Shown here: piece after piece, positions 17,381 to 26,150 of the stretch
Position numbering within the stretch: position 1 is the first letter of the stretch
How the letters are laid out: the number at the start of each line of letters is the position of its first letter
DNA from: Streptomyces caniferus
GTDB taxonomy: Bacteria; Actinomycetota; Actinomycetes; Streptomycetales; Streptomycetaceae
Direction: 5' to 3'
Length of the DNA stretch: 64,000 nucleotides
Assembly (NCBI RefSeq): GCF_009811555.1
Contig: NZ_BLIN01000005.1
Coordinates: forward strand, 124,001 to 188,000
Made by a program: the position numbers and the translations under genes
The notes under the pieces: model-generated
The model's database searches: none
What the model saw: the letters and a program-made list of their open reading frames with translations, nothing else
What the model was told of the DNA's origin: nothing

Positions 17381-18586
17381 ATGGCAACGGAACCGGTGGG
17401 GACCCTCGATCTGGCCGCATGGGGGGAGGATTTCGTCCGCCATCCGCACGAGGTGTACGCGCGACTGCGCGAACGAGGTCCCGTGCACCGCGTACGGCTC
17501 CCGGAGGGCACGGTCGTCTGGCTGGTCGTCGGCTACGAAGAGGTGCGTGCGGCCCTCGGCGACCCCCGCCTGTCGAAGGAGTGGCGGCACGCCTCGCCCG
17601 CGCAGACGCTGCAGCCGGTGTCCATCGGGGTGTCGATGCTCCGCTCCAATGCGCCGCAGCACACCCGTATCCGCGGACTGGTCGCCCGTGCCTTCACCGC
17701 GCGCCGGGTGGCCTCCCTCGCGCCGCGCATCCAGGAGATGACCGACGAACTGCTCGCGGCGATGCTCGCCGCCCCGGAAGGCCGCGGCGACCTCGTCGAA
17801 GGGCTGTCCTTCCCGCTCCCGGTCACGGTCATCTGCGAGCTCTTGGGCGTGCCCTTCCTCGAGCGGGAGACCTTCCGCACCTGGACCGACATCTTGATGG
17901 TCGGTGCCCCGACGCCGGAGACCGGGGAAGCGCTGACGGCCATGGCCGGCTATCTCGACGCCCTGGTGAAGACGAAGCGCACCCGTCCCGGCGACGATCT
18001 GCTGACCGACCTGATCGCGGTGAGCGACGAGGACGGCGACCGGCTCAGCCAGGAGGAACTCCTGGGGATGGCCCAGTTGTTGCTGATCGCCGGCTATGAA
18101 ACCACCGCCAACCTCATCTCCAACGGTGTCCTGGCGCTGCTGACCCACCCGGATCAACTCGCCGCGCTGCGCGCCGATCTGTCCCTGATCGACGGCGCGG
18201 TCGAGGAGATGCTGCGCTACGACGGGCCACTGGAGACGTCCACGTTCCGTTTCACCGTCGAGCCGACCGAGATCGCGGGCACGGTGATCCCCGGCGGCGG
18301 GGAGGTGGTGCTCCCGGTGATCGCCGACTCGGGACGCGACCCCCTCCGGTTCGACGACCCCGGGCGCTTCGACATCACCCGCGACGCCAGGGGCCATGTG
18401 GCCTTCGGCCACGGCATCCACTTCTGCCTCGGTGCCCCGCTCGCCCGCCTGGAGGCACGGATCGCCGTGCGCACCCTCCTGGAGCGCTGCCCGAAACTGG
18501 AACTGGACGCCCACCCGGCGGACCTCTCCTGGCGGTTGGGCGCCCTGCTGCGTGGTCCGCGGAGTCTTCCTGTCCGGTGGTCGTGA
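17381..18586 (+). CDS. Cytochrome P450
   Basis: This 401-residue bacterial class P450 starts at the ATG after AGGAGG. Landmarks are the C-helix HxxxR (His94/Arg98), SFPLPVTVICELLGVP, the oxygen-activating I-helix AGYETT at 237-242, the K-helix ExxR at Glu276/Arg279 and the heme loop FGHGIHFCLG at 342-351 with Cys349 as heme ligand. The pattern resembles CYP107-like enzymes that hydroxylate secondary metabolites. No ferredoxin or reductase is adjacent, so it must draw electrons from elsewhere, perhaps from the pair at 47378-48941. It is followed by two strong hairpins. Substrate unknown. Confidence 0.95.
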   Translation: MATEPVGTLDLAAWGEDFVRHPHEVYARLRERGPVHRVRLPEGTVVWLVVGYEEVRAALGDPRLSKEWRHASPAQTLQPVSIGVSMLRSNAPQHTRIRGLVARAFTARRVASLAPRIQEMTDELLAAMLAAPEGRGDLVEGLSFPLPVTVICELLGVPFLERETFRTWTDILMVGAPTPETGEALTAMAGYLDALVKTKRTRPGDDLLTDLIAVSDEDGDRLSQEELLGMAQLLLIAGYETTANLISNGVLALLTHPDQLAALRADLSLIDGAVEEMLRYDGPLETSTFRFTVEPTEIAGTVIPGGGEVVLPVIADSGRDPLRFDDPGRFDITRDARGHVAFGHGIHFCLGAPLARLEARIAVRTLLERCPKLELDAHPADLSWRLGALLRGPRSLPVRWS

Positions 18587-18600
18587 AGGACGGGCCCGGC

Positions 18601-18630
18601 CTCGGCCGCGCCGACTGCATCGCGGCCGAG
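18601..18630. terminator. Hairpin after P450 gene
   Basis: CTCGGCCGCG and CGCGGCCGAG form a perfect 10-bp stem with a 10-base loop, 14 bases after the P450 stop codon. Confidence 0.65.
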
Positions 18631-18657
18631 GCGGCCGGTCAACTCCCCTACGCACGA

Positions 18658-18701
18658 ACGCCGGTGGCCGCACCCGATCGTTCGGGTACGGCCACCGGCG
18701 T
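18658..18701. terminator. Bidirectional terminator hairpin
   Basis: ACGCCGGTGGCCG pairs with its exact complement (13 bp). The 18-base interior itself contains ACCCGA/TCGGGT, extending the stem. It sits between the converging P450 and receptor genes. Confidence 0.75.
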
Positions 18702-18739
18702 CGGTGAGTCCGCCGCTCGGCGGACCGCTTCTCGGCGGA

Positions 18740-20437
18740 CTACTTGGTGAAGCCGATGTTCTCGTAGACCACGTCGGTCATGCCGAGGGCGCCCATGTTG
18801 GCGAGGTTCTTCTTGATCGCCGCGATATCGGGACGCTGGTAGAGCGGCAGGACTCCGGCGAGCTGCCACGCCTCGGCGTCGGCCTGGTTGGTCTGCTTGA
18901 GCGCGCCGGCCGGGTCGGCGGCGTTGGAGCTGGCGGCGTTGAGGAGGTCGTCCAGCTTCTTGCTGCCGACGTGGGCGTCGTTGTTGCCGCCCTTGGCGCT
19001 GTAGACGTTGGTGGAGCCGCTGGCGGGGAACGGCGTGCCGAGCAGGGTGTAGGGCGTGACGTCGAAGTCGCCCGGGGTGATGTACTTGTCGAAGAAGTCG
19101 TTCGACGGCACGGCCTGGACCTGCAGCTTGACGCCGACCTGCTGGTACATCTGGGTCAGCATCGACCCTTCATTGGTGGCCGCGGGCGTGCTGGACGGGA
19201 TGATGAACCGCAGCGACAGCTCCTTGCCGTCCTTCTTACGGGTCTTGCCGCTGAGCTTCCAGCCGGCCTCGTCGAGGAGCTTGCCGGCTTCCTTCGGGTC
19301 GTACTTACCGAGCTTGCCCGAGTTGTCCTGGTACCCCTTCTGATTGGCGATCAGGAGGTGGTTGTCCATGGTGGAGGGCTTCCAGCCGAGGCCCTTGAGG
19401 TCCGACTTGGCGATCGTCGCGCGGTCGGTGGCCATGAAGAGCGCCTGGCGGACCTTCGGGTCCTTCAGCTTGGCGCTCCCGGCGTTGAAGGTGAGCTGGC
19501 GGTAGTTGGGGCCGCCCGCTTCCCGGATCTCGCCGGCCGACACCTTGGAGGCCTGCTTGTAGGCGGAGGCGTCGCCGCCGACGTCGAAGTAGTCGACCTC
19601 GCCGTTGGCGAAGGCGCCGGGCATGGAGCCGGTGTCCATCGCGTGGAAGGTGATCTTGTCCAGCTTGGGCTTGTCCCCCCACCACTTCGGATCGGCCACG
19701 ACCGTCACGGTCTTGGCGGACTTGTCGATGTTGCCGACCTTGAAGGCGTTGCCGGTGACCGGGATCTTGTTGACGTAGGCGGTGTTGAAGGCCTTCGGGT
19801 CGGAGACGTACTTCGCCGGGTACATCGGCTGGTTGGCCGACGCGTTGAACATGCCCTTCCAGTCCGCGAACGGCTTGGCGAAGGTCATGACGGCCTCGTA
19901 GTCGTCCTTGCCCTTCTTGACGTCCTCCACCTGGTCGAACCCGACGGTGGAACCCACCTTGTAGGCCTTGTCGTGACCGTCCAGGGCCTGCGTGTTGGCC
20001 GCGATGTCCTTCCAGGTGATCGGCGTGCCGTCGGACCACTTGGCCTTGGGGTTCAGGTGCCAGGTGACGACCTGCTTGCCCTTGACCGTCGCGGACGAGG
20101 CGTCCAGCAGGTACGCCTTGTTGGGGTGCTGCACACCGTGCGTGTCCGAGTGCCACAGGCTCGGCATGAGGGACTTCATCACCTCGGTCGGGCCGGCCTG
20201 CAGGCCGTCGATCTCCGCGATGTTCCACTGGGTGGCAAAGGTGGTGATGGCCCAGTTCATGGTCCCGCCCTGCTTGAGCTTCGCAGGGTCCGTCGCCTTG
20301 ATGTTGAGGGCAGTGGTGCCCTCCGGCGCCTTCTGCTGCGCGTCGTCGTCGCTGTCCGAGCCGCCGCAGGCGGTCAGTGCCAGCGAGGACACGGCGAGGG
20401 TCGCGACGAGGGCGACGGGATAGCGGGAGACCTTCAC
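18740..20437 (-). CDS. ABC transporter substrate-binding lipoprotein (peptide/nickel family)
   Basis: This 565-residue receptor starts at a GTG (MKVSRYPVALVATLAV), giving a lipoprotein signal with lipobox LTAC, then GGSDSDD. The mature protein is an SBP_bac_5-type solute-binding domain: LKQGGTMNWAITTFATQWNI, AKWSDGTPITWKDI, a middle GNAFKVGNID segment and the late ADPAGALKQTNQADAEAWQLAGVLPLYQRP. This family binds peptides, opines, nickel chelates or sugars. It is the last gene of the operon, after permease, permease and ATPase genes, although receptor genes usually come first. There are 73 bases between the ATPase stop and this start, room for a separate ribosome site (GAGG). Confidence 0.93.
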   Translation of the reverse strand: MKVSRYPVALVATLAVSSLALTACGGSDSDDDAQQKAPEGTTALNIKATDPAKLKQGGTMNWAITTFATQWNIAEIDGLQAGPTEVMKSLMPSLWHSDTHGVQHPNKAYLLDASSATVKGKQVVTWHLNPKAKWSDGTPITWKDIAANTQALDGHDKAYKVGSTVGFDQVEDVKKGKDDYEAVMTFAKPFADWKGMFNASANQPMYPAKYVSDPKAFNTAYVNKIPVTGNAFKVGNIDKSAKTVTVVADPKWWGDKPKLDKITFHAMDTGSMPGAFANGEVDYFDVGGDASAYKQASKVSAGEIREAGGPNYRQLTFNAGSAKLKDPKVRQALFMATDRATIAKSDLKGLGWKPSTMDNHLLIANQKGYQDNSGKLGKYDPKEAGKLLDEAGWKLSGKTRKKDGKELSLRFIIPSSTPAATNEGSMLTQMYQQVGVKLQVQAVPSNDFFDKYITPGDFDVTPYTLLGTPFPASGSTNVYSAKGGNNDAHVGSKKLDDLLNAASSNAADPAGALKQTNQADAEAWQLAGVLPLYQRPDIAAIKKNLANMGALGMTDVVYENIGFTK

Positions 20438-20510
20438 GGATGCCTCTTCCTGAGCTGTCGGAAACGTACGGGCTACGGATGTGCGGGTGCGGAGCGGACG
20501 GGTGCGCGGA

Positions 20511-22646
20511 TCAGTCCGCTGCGGGCCGGACGACGTCGAGCGGCGCCGCATAGTGGCAGGCCGCCGCGTGGTCGGTGCCGAGGGTGGCCGTGGCGGGGTC
20601 CTCGTCCCGGCAGCGCGCCTGCTCGCTGTCGGTCAGTCCGGCGTACTTCGGGCAGCGGCCGGCGAACCGGCAGCCGGACGGTACGTCCGCCGGGCTGGGC
20701 AGATCGCCGCTGAGCAGGACCCGGGTGCGCTCCCGCTCCTTGCGGGGGTCGGGCAGCGGCACCGCGGACAGCAGCGCCTGGGTGTACGGATGGGAGGGCG
20801 CGGCGAAGACGTCGTCGGCCGCGCCGAGTTCCACGATCCGGCCGAGGTACATGACCGCGATGCGGTCGGCGATGTGCCGTACGACGGACAGGTCGTGGGC
20901 GACGAAGAGGTAGCTGAGGCCGAGGCGGGTCTTCAGCTCGTCGAGGAGGTTGAGGACACCTGCCTGGATGGACACGTCGAGGGCGGAGACCGGCTCGTCG
21001 AGGATGACGAGTTTGGGTTCCAGCGCGAGGGCGCGGGCGATGGAGATGCGTTGGCGCTGGCCGCCGGAGAACTCCTGCGGATAGCGGTCGGCGTGCTCGG
21101 CCTCCAGGCCGACCATGTCGAGGAGCTCGGGGATGCGGGCGGCGATGCGTTCCTTGTCCCAGCCGTGTGTCTTCAGCGGTTCGGCGAGGATGTCGCCGAC
21201 CGGCATCCGGGCGTCGAGTGCCGCCATCGGGTCCTGGAAGACGATCTGCATATCGCGGCGGAGCCCCTTGCGGTCCGCCCTGCTGAGACCGCGGATGTTC
21301 TTGCCGAAGACGGTGACCGTGCCGGCCTGTCCGCTGGGCAGGTCGAGGATCTCCAGCAGGGTGGTGGTCTTGCCGCAGCCGGACTCGCCGACCAGGCCCA
21401 GCGTCTCGCCCTCGCGGATGTCGAGGGTGATGCCGTCCACGGCCCGTACGGTGCCCACCGTGCGCTTGACGATCGCACCCTTGGTGAGCGGGAAGTGCTT
21501 GACGAGCCCGTCGAGTTCGAGGACGGTGGGGCGCTCCTCGCGCGGCAGCCGCTCGATCGCGCCGGATTCCGGCAGGACCGGTACCGGGAAGACGGCGTCC
21601 CGGTCGAGACCCGCGCCGATCTCGTGCGCGCGGTGGCAGGCGGTGGGGTGCTGGGAGCCCTCGACGACGACCAGTTCCGGCTCCGTCGTGCGGCACCGGT
21701 CGATGGCGATGGGGCAGCGCGGGGCGAAGGGGCAGCCGGGTGCCAGGTCGACCATCTTGGGCGGGTTGCCGTCGATGGGGGTGAGGGCACGGCGCGCGGT
21801 GCCCTCCGCCCGCACCTCGTCCAGCCGCGGGATCGAGGCGAGCAGGCCGATGGTGTACGGCATCCGCGGCCTGTAGTAGACCTCGTCCACCGGGCCCGTC
21901 TCGACCGGCTTGCCCGCGTACATGACCTGCACCCGGTCGGCGAACCCGGCGATGACACCGAGGTCATGGGTGATCATGACGATGGCGGCGCCGGTGACCT
22001 CCTGGGCGGTCTTGAGCACGTCCAGGACCTGGGCCTGGATGGTCACGTCGAGGGCGGTGGTGGGCTCGTCGGCGATGATGACCTTGGGGTCGTTGGCGAT
22101 GGCCATGGCGATCATCGCGCGCTGGCGCATCCCGCCGGAGAACTCGTGCGGGAAGGCGTCCACCCGGCGCCTGGAATCCGGGATGCCGACCACGTCGAGG
22201 AGGTCGATGGCCCGTTTGCGGGCGACCTTCTTGTCCAGCGACTGGTGGACCTGGAGGGCCTCGATGATCTGGTCGCCGACGGAGTAGACGGGGGTCAGCG
22301 CGGACAGCGGGTCCTGGAAGACCATGCCGATGTCCTTGCCGCGGATCTTCGACAGGGCGGCGTCGCCGAGGCCGAGCAGTTCGCGTCCGGCGAGCTTGAC
22401 GGAGCCGGTGACCTGGGCGGTCTCCGGCAGCAGCCCGAGTACGGCCATGGAGGAGACGGACTTGCCGGAGCCGGACTCGCCGACGATGCCGAGCACCTCG
22501 CCGGGACGCACGGCGTAGGAGACGCCACGGACGGCCTGCACCTCGCCCGCTTCGCTCGGGAAGGAGACCGTCAGGTCGCTGACGGCGAGGACGGGCTGCG
22601 CCGCGTCGAGGGCCTCGGTGGGCTGGGACGGCCTGGTCTCGGTCAC
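20511..22646 (-). CDS. Fused double ABC ATPase (DppD-DppF type)
   Basis: This 711-residue protein contains two complete oligopeptide-type ATPases. Domain 1 has GESGSGKS, FSGGMRQR and VIIADEPTTALD; domain 2 has GESGCGKTT, FSGGQRQR and LVILDEPVSALD. Each domain ends with the oligopeptide/dipeptide C-terminal extension carrying cysteines (CPFAPRCPIAIDRC and CRFAGRCPKYAGL), which in this family may hold an iron-sulphur cluster. The start is GTG, giving MTETRPSQ. It energises the two permeases encoded just upstream. Fusion of the D and F subunits is common in actinobacteria. Confidence 0.95.
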   Translation of the reverse strand: MTETRPSQPTEALDAAQPVLAVSDLTVSFPSEAGEVQAVRGVSYAVRPGEVLGIVGESGSGKSVSSMAVLGLLPETAQVTGSVKLAGRELLGLGDAALSKIRGKDIGMVFQDPLSALTPVYSVGDQIIEALQVHQSLDKKVARKRAIDLLDVVGIPDSRRRVDAFPHEFSGGMRQRAMIAMAIANDPKVIIADEPTTALDVTIQAQVLDVLKTAQEVTGAAIVMITHDLGVIAGFADRVQVMYAGKPVETGPVDEVYYRPRMPYTIGLLASIPRLDEVRAEGTARRALTPIDGNPPKMVDLAPGCPFAPRCPIAIDRCRTTEPELVVVEGSQHPTACHRAHEIGAGLDRDAVFPVPVLPESGAIERLPREERPTVLELDGLVKHFPLTKGAIVKRTVGTVRAVDGITLDIREGETLGLVGESGCGKTTTLLEILDLPSGQAGTVTVFGKNIRGLSRADRKGLRRDMQIVFQDPMAALDARMPVGDILAEPLKTHGWDKERIAARIPELLDMVGLEAEHADRYPQEFSGGQRQRISIARALALEPKLVILDEPVSALDVSIQAGVLNLLDELKTRLGLSYLFVAHDLSVVRHIADRIAVMYLGRIVELGAADDVFAAPSHPYTQALLSAVPLPDPRKERERTRVLLSGDLPSPADVPSGCRFAGRCPKYAGLTDSEQARCRDEDPATATLGTDHAAACHYAAPLDVVRPAAD

Positions 22647-22716
22647 CGTCGGGGTCCTTCCTGGGGCGCGCGGTGCGCGGGGTGCTGAAGTTTCTGCTGG
22701 GGGTGGGCGGCGCGGT

Positions 22717-23775
22717 TCACGAGGCGGCGCCCTGGTTGCCCGCGGGCGTCCCGGGCTCGGTGGGCCGGGCGCCGGAAGACGTCGCCTGTGCCGGCACCGC
22801 GGCCCGCTTCTTCGGCTGCTGCTTCCTGCGCGGCGAACGCGCCTTCGCGCCGGACGCGTTGGGGTCGAGGGCGTCGCGCAGACCGTCGCCGATGAAGGAG
22901 ATGGAGACGCCGATCAGCACCAGACAGCCGGCCGGGAAGAAGAACAGCCACGGGTAGGTGGAGGCATTGGTGGTGTTGTCGGCGATGACCGTGCCGAGGG
23001 AGACATCGGGCGCCTGCACGCCGAACCCGAAGTACGACAGGCCGCTTTCGCCGATAACCGCCGCGCCGACCTGGATGACGGTGTCGATGATCAGCATCGA
23101 GGCCATGTTCGGCAGGATGTGCCGGAAGATGATGACGGGCGCGGGGACGCCCATGTACTTGGCGGCCTTGACGAACTCCCGGTCCTTGAGCGTGAAGGTC
23201 ATGGAGCGTACGACGCGTCCGGTGATCATCCAGCTGAAGGCGCCGAGCAGGATCACGAAGATCAGCCAGGTCGCACCGCGGAAGGCGGGCGACAGCACGG
23301 CGATGATCAGGAACGCGGGCATCACCAGCAGCAGGTCGACGATCCACATCAGCACCCGGTCGGTCCAGCCGCCGAAGTACGCGGCGAAGGCACCGACGGT
23401 GGCGGCCAGGAAGGTGGAGATGACACCGACCAGGAGGCCGATGATCAGCGACTTCTGCAGGCCGCGCATGGTGAGCGAGAAGAGGTCGACGCCACCCTGC
23501 GTGGTGCCCCACCAGTGGTCCCCGGAGGGGCTGGAGAGGAAGTTCATGAAGTCGTGCTGCTGGTAGTCCCACTTGGTGAGGAACGGGCCGCCATAGGCGC
23601 CGAGAAACAGCAGCACCAGAAGGAACAGTCCGAACAGTGCCAGTCGGTTACGGGCGAAGCGGCGGACGGTCAGCCGCAGCCGTGAGGTGCGGGCCTTGGC
23701 GGGGCGGCCATCGGTTTCACCGGGTGGGACGGAGCCGGGTGCCGGTTCGGTGGCGGGGGGCAGCTGAACGCTCAT
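22717..23775 (-). CDS. ABC transporter permease (DppC type)
   Basis: This 352-residue membrane protein has the OppC N-terminal helix (ARNRLALFGLFLLVLLFLGAYG), a soluble loop and the binding-protein-dependent transport domain with five or so helices. The coupling motif reads EFVKAAKYMGVPAPVIIFRHILPN. A lysine/proline-rich tail of about 55 residues (AKARSPRRKQQPKKRA onward) extends past the last helix. It pairs with the DppB-type permease encoded upstream. The substrate is presumably a peptide or metal chelate. Confidence 0.94.
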   Translation of the reverse strand: MSVQLPPATEPAPGSVPPGETDGRPAKARTSRLRLTVRRFARNRLALFGLFLLVLLFLGAYGGPFLTKWDYQQHDFMNFLSSPSGDHWWGTTQGGVDLFSLTMRGLQKSLIIGLLVGVISTFLAATVGAFAAYFGGWTDRVLMWIVDLLLVMPAFLIIAVLSPAFRGATWLIFVILLGAFSWMITGRVVRSMTFTLKDREFVKAAKYMGVPAPVIIFRHILPNMASMLIIDTVIQVGAAVIGESGLSYFGFGVQAPDVSLGTVIADNTTNASTYPWLFFFPAGCLVLIGVSISFIGDGLRDALDPNASGAKARSPRRKQQPKKRAAVPAQATSSGARPTEPGTPAGNQGAAS

Positions 23776-23820
23776 CGCGCGCTCTCCTGAGGGGCGGTGG
23801 GGGTGGGGCCGGTCGGCGAT

Positions 23821-23879
23821 GGGGGTACCGCCCAGCGGTAGCTGGGGGTGGGGGCACCTCCCAGCGGTGGCTGGGAGGT
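23821..23879. repeat. Tandem palindromic repeat between permease genes
   Basis: Two similar 29-30-base units lie side by side, each built around CCCAGCGGTRGCTGGG; the second forms a perfect 10-bp stem (ACCTCCCAGC/GCTGGGAGGT) with a GGTG loop. They sit between the two permease genes and touch the stop codon of the first. Confidence 0.75.
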
Positions 23880-24859
23880 CAGCGGACCCGTACGCGCGGG
23901 TCGAGCGCCGCGTACAGCAGATCGGACAGCACGCCGGCGATCAGCACCAGGACGGCCGAGAACAGCCCCACGGTGGCGACGGAGTTGACGTCCTGTTTGT
24001 TGATCGAGTCCACGAGGAGTTCGCCCATGCCGTGCCAGCCGAAGGTCTTCTCGGTGAAGGTCGCTCCGGTGAAGAGCAGCACGATGTTGTAGACCAGCAG
24101 CGGCACGACGGGCAGGATCGCGGTCCGCAGCCCGTGCTTGACCAGGGCCTTTCGCCGACGCAGTCCCTTGGCCCGGGCTGTGCGCAGAAAGTCGCTGCCG
24201 AGGACGTCGAGCATGGTGGAGCGCTGGTAGCGGCTGTAGAGCGCGACCTGAAGGATGATCAGGGTCAGCGCCGGCAGCAGCATGTGCTGGGCGCGGTTGA
24301 CGAGGGCGTCGAAGTTCCACTGCCCCGCGTACTGCGGGTCGTACTCACCGAGCACCTTGATGGTCTGCGAGCCGTCGTTCAACGCGGTGGCGCCGATCTT
24401 CAGCGCCACGCCGATCACGAACACCGGCATGGCCAGCACGAAGAACGAGGCGAGGGTGGTGAACCGGTCGAAGAGCCGGTATTGGCGAATGGCGCCGAAG
24501 GCGCCGAGCGCGACACCACCGACGGAGCCGATGAGGGTGGCGATCAGCAGCAGCCGGGTGGAGACGCCGACCCGGCGGCCGAAGTCGTCGTTGACGTCGT
24601 CGCCTTCGATGGTCTTGCCGAGGTCGCCGTGGACGACGCCCTCCGCCCAGTGTCCGAACCGGGACAGGATCGGCGTGTCCGGGTTCATGTTGTAGTCGTC
24701 CAGCGTCTTGGTGATGGACGACGCGGGCAGCGGCGGATTGCGGCCTTCGAACTTGGCGCGGGGGTTGAGGCTGAGCCCGGCCAGAAAGTAGGTGAGGGAC
24801 GCTGCGACGACGACCAGGACCAAGTAGTTCGCCAGTCTGCGCAGCAAATAGCGGCCCAT
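23879..24859 (-). CDS. ABC transporter permease (DppB type), first gene of operon
   Basis: This 326-residue permease has the OppB pattern: an N-terminal helix (MGRYLLRRLANYLVLVVVAASLTYFLAG), an extracytoplasmic loop, then a transport domain with the coupling helix SDFLRTARAKGLRRRKALVKHGLRTAILP and the closing DLLYAALDPRVRV. The ATG start has GGGAGAG upstream. Transcription probably begins in the 570-base gap at 24860-25429 and runs through permease, permease, ATPase and receptor. Confidence 0.94.
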   Translation of the reverse strand: MGRYLLRRLANYLVLVVVAASLTYFLAGLSLNPRAKFEGRNPPLPASSITKTLDDYNMNPDTPILSRFGHWAEGVVHGDLGKTIEGDDVNDDFGRRVGVSTRLLLIATLIGSVGGVALGAFGAIRQYRLFDRFTTLASFFVLAMPVFVIGVALKIGATALNDGSQTIKVLGEYDPQYAGQWNFDALVNRAQHMLLPALTLIILQVALYSRYQRSTMLDVLGSDFLRTARAKGLRRRKALVKHGLRTAILPVVPLLVYNIVLLFTGATFTEKTFGWHGMGELLVDSINKQDVNSVATVGLFSAVLVLIAGVLSDLLYAALDPRVRVR

Positions 24860-25429
24860 GGTGATGTCTCTCCCTCATGCGCACCGAATCAGCCATGATC
24901 AGCTGAAGTGGGGGTCGGTACGGATCGAGCACATCCTTCATGTATTCAACACGTTTGTCGATAACGAGATGTTCACGGAGCGATAACGCCAACTCCCCCG
25001 TCGACCAAGGCCATTGCCGCTACCACCGGCAGATTCGACGGCAGTTGTGGATCTACGCTTTCGAATCCCATGCTTGCACCGCTCCTCCGCGTAGCGATAC
25101 CCGATATCCGGACACCCTGCAGACGTGATCCGAAGTGCGGGCAGTTGACGAAGACTTTACGACGGACGAGGTATCAGGAACTCCGTCGAGGGTCTCACTT
25201 GTCGCATCGGTGCCGCCACGAGGGGTTGCTTCGCGGTCGACGGCGAGGGGCGCATGCGCCACACGGCGGCGGCTGCGCACGTGTCCTGATTACTTGTCAA
25301 CCTGACCTCGTCCACTTATTTCTGATGCCTCATCAGCATCAGGCTCAACCCTTTCGGCTGCGGGTCCACGACTCACCACACACCAAGGGACCAATCGGGG
25401 CATTGCGGGGCAGTCGATCCTAGAGTGGC
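24860..25429. other. Divergent promoter region
   Basis: No gene is supported in this 570-base stretch. It is clearly less GC-rich than its surroundings and must hold the promoters of the ABC operon (leftward) and the TMEM175-like gene (rightward). CGATAACG occurs twice about 22 bases apart (24959-24990), and a palindrome lies at 25322-25342. Confidence 0.5.
25322..25342. promoter_or_regulatory. Palindrome ahead of TMEM175-like gene
   Basis: CTGATGC and GCATCAG are separated by 7 bases, with TTGTCA 23 bases upstream. It may be an operator; no regulator is evident. Confidence 0.35.
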
Positions 25430-26080
25430 GTGGTGAACAGTCACCAGCCGGTGCGGGACGACGAGGGGAGCGCGGGCCGGCTCCTCGCGCTGTCCGACGG
25501 GGTGTTCGCCATCGCGATGACGCTGCTGGCGCTGGACATCAAGCTGCCCGACGGGCTGGACTCCGCCGGCTTCACTCGGGCGCTGGGGGACGTGATGCCC
25601 AAGGTCTGGGCGTACCTCCTCAGCCTGCTGGTCATCGCGGCGTGCTGGCGGGGGCACTTCCAGATCTTCCGGTACGTACGGGAAGTGGACGGGACGGTCA
25701 TCAGGCTCGGACTGCTGAGCCTGGGCCTGGTGGCGCTGATGCCCTTCCCCACCACCATGCTCGCCGAATACGGGGACCAGCCCGAGTCGGTTGCCGTCTA
25801 CTCCGCTGCCGTCGCGGCCATGGTGGCCACGGAGCTCGCACTGACGGCCGTGCTGTGGAAACGCCCCTGGCTGGGGAGCGCGCCGGTGCCCGATCCCATC
25901 GCCCGCAACGATGTGGTCGACCTCGGGTCCACGGTGGTGGTCTTCGCCATCGCCGTACCGCTCGCCTTCGTCTCCCCGACGGACGCGAAGTTCTGGTGGT
26001 TGGTGCTGATCCCGGTCAAAGCGGTGACGGGCAGACGGGGCAAGCGTCTGCGGGAAGCCGACGAACGCAGGGCTGTGTGA
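25430..26080 (+). CDS. TMEM175/DUF1211-type membrane protein
   Basis: This 216-residue protein carries the family signature RLLALSDGVFAIAMTLLALDI in its first helix, equivalent to the RxxxFSD filter helix of TMEM175-like potassium channels. About five further hydrophobic segments follow, among them AYLLSLLVIAACW, LGLLSLGLVALMPFP and STVVVFAIAVPLAFV. Bacterial members form K+-selective leak channels, so this is probably a channel in the cell membrane. Two tandem GTG codons are possible starts. The gene stands alone and is divergent from the ABC operon. Confidence 0.85.
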   Translation: MVNSHQPVRDDEGSAGRLLALSDGVFAIAMTLLALDIKLPDGLDSAGFTRALGDVMPKVWAYLLSLLVIAACWRGHFQIFRYVREVDGTVIRLGLLSLGLVALMPFPTTMLAEYGDQPESVAVYSAAVAAMVATELALTAVLWKRPWLGSAPVPDPIARNDVVDLGSTVVVFAIAVPLAFVSPTDAKFWWLVLIPVKAVTGRRGKRLREADERRAV

Positions 26081-26150
26081 CGTGCCGTTCGGGGGAACGG
26101 CGGGTGTCGGTGGGAGAGGCCCGGGGGCGCGGCTCGTACGTTCGGTTGGC

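Noticed and set aside
24345..24992. A 215-codon minus-strand frame starting upstream of the DppB-type permease (MALSLREHLVIDK)
   Set aside because: Only the first 45 residues look protein-like; the rest is a shadow of the permease gene, and there is no ribosome site.
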